A stretch of DNA of 64,000 bases from contig JBEKAA010000022.1 in assembly GCA_050018455.1 (NCBI GenBank), forward strand, positions 1 through 64,000, read 5' to 3'. This stretch comes from RBG-13-68-16 sp050018455 (GTDB lineage Bacteria; Acidobacteriota; Thermoanaerobaculia; Thermoanaerobaculales; Thermoanaerobaculaceae). The first letter of the stretch is position 1, and every line of letters starts with the position of its first letter. Positions 60,414 to 64,000 of the stretch are shown here, in pieces. The notes under the pieces are model-generated. The model saw nothing but the letters and a program-made list of their open reading frames with translations. It searched no databases and had not been told where the DNA came from. Position numbers and translations under genes: made by a program.

Positions 60414-61775
60414 GTGGAGAGCACGGGCAAGGTCCTTCTCGTCGATGACGACGCCGCAAACCGGCTGGTCGTGCGGACGATCCTGACCGGGGCGGGGTAC
60501 CAGGTGCGCGAGGCGGGCGACGCCTTCGCGGCGCTCGACAGCATCGACACCGACACGCCCCACGCCGTTCTCCTCGACATCAAGATGCCGGGGATGGACG
60601 GGCTCGGGCTCCTCGAGAACCTCCGCAAGCGTGGAATCGACGTGCCGGTGGTGGTGCTCACCGGGCACGGCGACGAGTTCACGGCTTCGTCGTGCCTGCA
60701 CGCCGGCGCGGACGCTTTCCTCGACAAGCCGCCGGAACGAGCCAAGCTGCTGCTGGCCCTCCAGGGAGCCGTGGCGCGAGGGAAGCTCGCGGAGGAGAAC
60801 CGTCGGCTGAAAGGCGCCGCCGAGGATCTGCCCCCTTTGCTGGGCGACTCCGCGGAACTGCGGGCCCTGCGGGAAGAGATCGCGCGCGTGGCCCCGTCGC
60901 GTGCAACCGTCCTCGTGGTCGGGGAATCGGGGACCGGCAAGGAACTTGTCGCGCGGCGGATCCACCACCTATCGCCGCGAGCCCGCGACCCTTTCATCCG
61001 CGTGAACTGCGCGGCGATCCCCGAGGAGCTCATCGAGTCGGAGCTGTTCGGGCACGAGAAGGGGTCCTTCACCGGCGCCGTCCGCAAGCAGATCGGGAAG
61101 TTCGTGCAGGCGGAAAACGGCACGATCTTCCTCGACGAGATAGGCGACATGTCACTGCGCACGCAGGCGAAGGTGCTGCGCGTCCTGCAGGACGGTGAGG
61201 TCGAACCGGTGGGAGCCGGTGTGGTGCGCCACGTGGACGTCAGGGTCATCGCCGCCACCAACAAGGACCTCCCCGAGGAGGTCAAGGCCGGACGGTTCCG
61301 CGAGGACCTCTACTTCCGGCTCTCGGTGGTTGTTCTTCGCACGCCTCCGCTGCGCTCGCACCCCGAGGACATCCCGGATCTGGTTGCGCACTGCACCAGC
61401 GAGGCATGCGCCGAGTACAACCGGCGGCCGAAGCGCTGGACGCCCGAGGCTCTCGACCAGCTCGCCTCGTACCCGTTCCCGGGGAACGTGCGCGAGCTCA
61501 AGAACATCGTGGAGCGGGCGGTGATTATGCAGCTCGAGGACGAGATCCGCGGGGTCGATCTGCTGCCCTCTTCGGGCGGTGGGGGGCAGGGAGACGAGGG
61601 TCTGTTCGCCGCGCCGACGCTCGGCGAGTTCCAGGAACGCGCGGAACGGGCGTACCTCGTGCGGCAGCTCCAACGCCACAACTGGAACGTGGCGGCGACC
61701 GCGCGGGCGATCAACACCCCTCGCTCGAACCTGTACAAGAAGATCGAGGCCTACGGCCTGAAGCGGGAGGATTGA
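60414..61775 (+). CDS. NtrC-family sigma-54-dependent response regulator
   Basis: A 453-aa three-domain activator. Residues 1-120 form a receiver, with VLLVDDD, the phospho-Asp in VLLDIKMPGMDG (near 53) and the Lys in FLDKPPE. The AAA+ domain has GESGTGKELVARRIHH (near 170), the sigma-54 loop GSFTGA, and GTIFLDEIGDM. The C-terminus is a Fis-type helix-turn-helix, NVAATARAINTPRSNLYKKI. The start is a GTG. Its sensor kinase is not adjacent. The stop overlaps the pyrE start. Confidence 0.93.
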   Translation: MESTGKVLLVDDDAANRLVVRTILTGAGYQVREAGDAFAALDSIDTDTPHAVLLDIKMPGMDGLGLLENLRKRGIDVPVVVLTGHGDEFTASSCLHAGADAFLDKPPERAKLLLALQGAVARGKLAEENRRLKGAAEDLPPLLGDSAELRALREEIARVAPSRATVLVVGESGTGKELVARRIHHLSPRARDPFIRVNCAAIPEELIESELFGHEKGSFTGAVRKQIGKFVQAENGTIFLDEIGDMSLRTQAKVLRVLQDGEVEPVGAGVVRHVDVRVIAATNKDLPEEVKAGRFREDLYFRLSVVVLRTPPLRSHPEDIPDLVAHCTSEACAEYNRRPKRWTPEALDQLASYPFPGNVRELKNIVERAVIMQLEDEIRGVDLLPSSGGGGQGDEGLFAAPTLGEFQERAERAYLVRQLQRHNWNVAATARAINTPRSNLYKKIEAYGLKRED

Positions 61776-62362
61776 TGGGCGGCATCACGCTTGACGACAT
61801 GACGGCGGCCGGGGCGCTGCTCGCGGGCCACTTCAAGCTCTCGTCCGGGCGGCACTCGTCGCGCTACCTGCAGTGCGCTCTGTATCTGGCCGACCCGGCG
61901 CGAGCGGAGGCGGCCGGCCGCCAGCTCGCGGCGCGCCTGAAGAACGCGGCGGCGCAGCTGGTGGCGGCGCCGGCGCTGGGCGGCGTGATCATCGGCCACG
62001 AGGTCGCCCGCGCCCTCGAGGACGTCCCGTTCTTCTTCACGGAGCGGGCCGACGGCGTCATGACGCTGCGGCGGGGGTTCCGGATCGAGCCCGGATGTCG
62101 GGTGCTCGTCGTCGAGGATGTCGTCACGACCGGCGGCTCGACCCGGGAGGTGATGGACGTGGTGACCGAGCAGGGCGGGGTGGTGGTCGGCGTCGGCGCC
62201 ATCGTGAACCGCTCGGGGCAGGAAAATCTTTTCGCCCCGCTCCCGTTCACGGCGCTCCTGACCGTGGACGTGCCGAGCTACCCGGCCGAGGCCTGCCCGC
62301 TCTGCGCCTCGGGCGTGCCGATTACCAAGCCCGGCTCCCGGCCCGACGCAGCGCGGCTGTAA
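61775..62362 (+). CDS. pyrE: Orotate phosphoribosyltransferase
   Basis: A 195-aa type I phosphoribosyltransferase of pyrimidine synthesis. FKLSSGRHSSRYLQCALYLA near the N-terminus and the PRPP motif RVLVVEDVVTTGGSTREVMD (near 109) are diagnostic. GCGGGAGG precedes the ATG, which overlaps the upstream stop (TGATG). Other pyrimidine genes are not nearby. Confidence 0.92.
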   Translation: MGGITLDDMTAAGALLAGHFKLSSGRHSSRYLQCALYLADPARAEAAGRQLAARLKNAAAQLVAAPALGGVIIGHEVARALEDVPFFFTERADGVMTLRRGFRIEPGCRVLVVEDVVTTGGSTREVMDVVTEQGGVVVGVGAIVNRSGQENLFAPLPFTALLTVDVPSYPAEACPLCASGVPITKPGSRPDAARL

Positions 62363-62545
62363 GCGGGCGCAGACTGACGTTCGCAGGTTCGCACGTTCGA
62401 ACGTTCGCAGGTTCAACGACAGCAGAGGAGCAGAGGGGCAGAGGGGCAGAGGAGAAGGACTCGGCCTTGGTTTGATCTGCCTTTTGCTCCTCTGCTCCTC
62501 AGCACCTCTGCTCCCCTGCTGCAACTGAACCCTCGGATCTTCAAA
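62363..62545. repeat. Nested hairpin, two arm types
   Basis: gttcgcaggttcgcacgttc and aacgttcgcaggttcaac (62380-62416), then cagaggagcagaggggcaga (62423), loop tcggccttggtttgatctgc, then gctcctctgctcctcagcac (62487) and a degraded outer arm ctcggatcttcaaac. Confidence 0.83.
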
Positions 62546-62548
62546 CTG

Positions 62549-62950
62549 CTACCTCGCCGTTGCGATGACGTAGGCCCAGTTCGTCAGCAGCACCCCGACG
62601 ATGCCCGCGCGGAGCCACACGGGAAGCGGCGTCGGGAGCTCCGGCACCGGCCGGCGCAGCGCCGCCCAAAGCGGCGCGATCACGCCGCCGACCACGAACC
62701 CAACACCGGCGACGGCCGCGAGCGGATTGGCGGCGAAAGCGAGGCCGAACTCACCGTGCAGCAGCGCCACCGCCGCGTGGGTAGTGCCGCAGGTGGGGCA
62801 CGGAATCCCAGTCAGTACGCGGAACGGGCAGCGGGGCGCGAACGGCGCGAGCGCGAGCCAGAAGGGGCGCAGCGCGATGGACGAGAGAGCCACGACACCC
62901 CAGAGGAGCGCCACCTGATGCTCCTCCGGGGTGGGCTTCCGGAACCTCAC
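62549..62950 (-). CDS. DUF2752 family membrane protein
   Basis: A 133-aa protein with three predicted TM helices. The cysteine-rich signature CPFRVLTGIPCPTCGTTHAA (near 55-75) defines DUF2752, whose function is unknown. The GTG in VRFRKPTPEE is chosen; it lies 7 bp after the Yip1-like gene stop, so the pair is cotranscribed. A longer in-frame start (63016) would lie inside that gene. Confidence 0.8.
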   Translation of the reverse strand: MRFRKPTPEEHQVALLWGVVALSSIALRPFWLALAPFAPRCPFRVLTGIPCPTCGTTHAAVALLHGEFGLAFAANPLAAVAGVGFVVGGVIAPLWAALRRPVPELPTPLPVWLRAGIVGVLLTNWAYVIATAR

Positions 62951-62957
62951 GTCGCGC

Positions 62958-63725
62958 TCAGTGGGCGAAGTGACCGAAGTGGGCGACGGCCGCCCAGATG
63001 GCCGCCCCGAACGCAATGCCGATGATCGCGACGCACGCGCAGCAGAGCACGATCGGCAGCAGCACGGCGAGCGCCGCTTTGCCCTGCGTCGTGCGATGGA
63101 CGATCGCGAGCCCGATGATGTAGAGGACGAGCGCCCAGATCCCCGCGAAGATCCCGCCGCAGAAGGGGACCACCTGCAGGACCTGGACGGTGCCGGTGTA
63201 GCAGACCACCCTGACGGTCGATGCGAAGTCCGTCCTGGCGCCCCCGACCAGCATGAGGAAGAGGTGGAGGATGGCCGACCAGACGAACACGCCGATCAGG
63301 ACGAACAGCGGCGCCACGACCATGAGGCCCACGCTCATGAAGACTGGCAATCCGAACATGAGCCTGGGGTTGTAGCCTGGCAGGGCGGAAAGGAAGCCCA
63401 TCATGGCGCCGCGTAGCGCGATGCTGTAGATCTGGTTCGCAATGATTCCGACCCACCCGAAGACGATCGCGTAGACCAGCGGTTTGCCGAGCGTGCCGGT
63501 CAGCGACATCCGCGCGAACGCCTGGCTCGGTGCGGTGATGATCAGCTTGGCGGTCTCGTAGAGGCCCTCGAGCGCCGGGTACCCGAGCTGCTCCCACGGC
63601 AGCGGCTGCACGGACGATGCCGGGGGTACGCCTCCGGGTGGCGGCGGAGGCATCGTGCCGGGGGGCTGCATGCTCGGAGGTTCGGGCGGCACGGGCGGGA
63701 TCGGTGGGGGGTTGGTCGCGGCCAT
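62958..63725 (-). CDS. Yip1-domain membrane protein
   Basis: A 255-aa protein with a Pro-rich N-terminus (about 1-50, PPPIPPVPPEPPSMQPPGTM) and five or six TM helices. SQAFARMSLTGTLGKPLVYA then VFGWVGIIANQIY fits the bacterial Yip1 family. AAGGAGG lies 5 nt before the chosen ATG, ruling out the start 11 codons upstream. The role is unknown; it pairs with the DUF2752 gene. Confidence 0.8.
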   Translation of the reverse strand: MAATNPPPIPPVPPEPPSMQPPGTMPPPPPGGVPPASSVQPLPWEQLGYPALEGLYETAKLIITAPSQAFARMSLTGTLGKPLVYAIVFGWVGIIANQIYSIALRGAMMGFLSALPGYNPRLMFGLPVFMSVGLMVVAPLFVLIGVFVWSAILHLFLMLVGGARTDFASTVRVVCYTGTVQVLQVVPFCGGIFAGIWALVLYIIGLAIVHRTTQGKAALAVLLPIVLCCACVAIIGIAFGAAIWAAVAHFGHFAH

Positions 63726-64000
63726 CGTTGCCTCCTTCATGTCGGACGTCTGGCGCATAGTCTACCGCACCGGCGCGCGCGGTCGGCACCTTCGAACGGT
63801 CAACAACGGCAGGGGAGCAGAGGGGCAGAGGGGCAGGGGAGCAGGAGACCGTTCGCGGTTTCACTGGTTCGAAGGTCCGGAAGTTCAGAGAGACAAGAAC
63901 CAAGAAGGCTGGGAATGGGCCGGGAGTCCAGTCGTTGCTCTTCCCCAGGTGGACTCCCTCTGCCCCTCTGCCCCTCTGCCCCTCTGCCCCTCTGCTGTCT
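63726..64000. repeat. Composite hairpin at the window edge
   Basis: After the Yip1-like gene, cggcaggggagcagaggggc (63808) and gttcgcggtttcactggttc (63853) precede a loop. The right arm is tctgcccctctgcccctctg, a perfect ctctgcccc 9-mer array at 63959-63998. No gene is seen before the end of the window. Confidence 0.8.

Overview
The window is 64 kb of GC-rich chromosomal DNA with about 50 protein genes and no rRNA or tRNA gene that I can find. Gene content points to a Gram-negative, free-living heterotroph, most likely an Acidobacteriota-type lineage (for example Thermoanaerobaculia). It has a complete set of lipid A aminoarabinose genes, a ferredoxin-linked 2-oxoacid oxidoreductase next to a two-subunit class I fumarase, a homocysteine methyltransferase/methylenetetrahydrofolate reductase fusion beside B12-dependent methionine synthase, an IPTL-CTERM sorting protein, and many GTG/TTG starts. 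The assignment is inference; Myxococcota-like or other deep Gram-negative groups cannot be excluded.

Layout. 1-1064 is repeat DNA (a 130-bp tandem array and a dispersed REP-like element). 1065-6494 carries a lasso-peptide-type RiPP locus: cyclase, HPr-kinase-like tailoring kinase, B2 protease, B1 recognition protein, and a newly proposed 63-aa precursor at 1065-1256 whose C-terminus looks like a Gly1/Asp8 lasso core. 6812-12799 holds methionine synthesis (the BHMT-MetF fusion and MetH). 13145-22766 is mixed: a large CPBP-type membrane protease, a double cyclic-nucleotide-binding protein, glutamate racemase, a HIT protein, an antiporter with UspA, and a dCMP deaminase. 22763-30376 has phosphofructokinase, TrmB, LarC, an epimerase-like protein, an LpxH-like hydrolase and a response regulator with six 29-residue repeats. 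30556-38376 is the Ara4N lipid A locus (arnD, split arnA, arnC, arnB, then divergent arnT). 39000-44425 is korDABC with a GNAT gene, divergent from the fumarase subunits. 44515-55835 contains a carboxylate-type MFS transporter, flavin reductase, Tag, EfpL, a nucleotidyltransferase pair, QueA, PepF, SppA, a VOC protein and a MazEF pair. 55836-57540 is a less GC-biased accessory patch with a frameshifted membrane protein and a HEPN-motif protein. 58061-63725 has RecA, a quinone oxidoreductase, an NtrC-type regulator, PyrE, a DUF2752 protein and a Yip1-like protein.

The most pervasive non-coding signal is a set of intergenic composite hairpins. Nearly every gap contains purine-rich, roughly 7-nt periodic arms (aaaggtcaaaggga-type), often nested inside gttcgaaggttc-type and cagaggggcagagg-type arms, followed by a loop and the matching complementary arms in reverse order. 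A separate REP-like family of about 130-170 bp occurs seven times. Repeat DNA of these kinds also lies in frame inside metH and forms the 3' end of the arnA formyltransferase gene. A 280-bp inverted-repeat element at 38540-38819 sits between two 103-bp direct copies of one hairpin.
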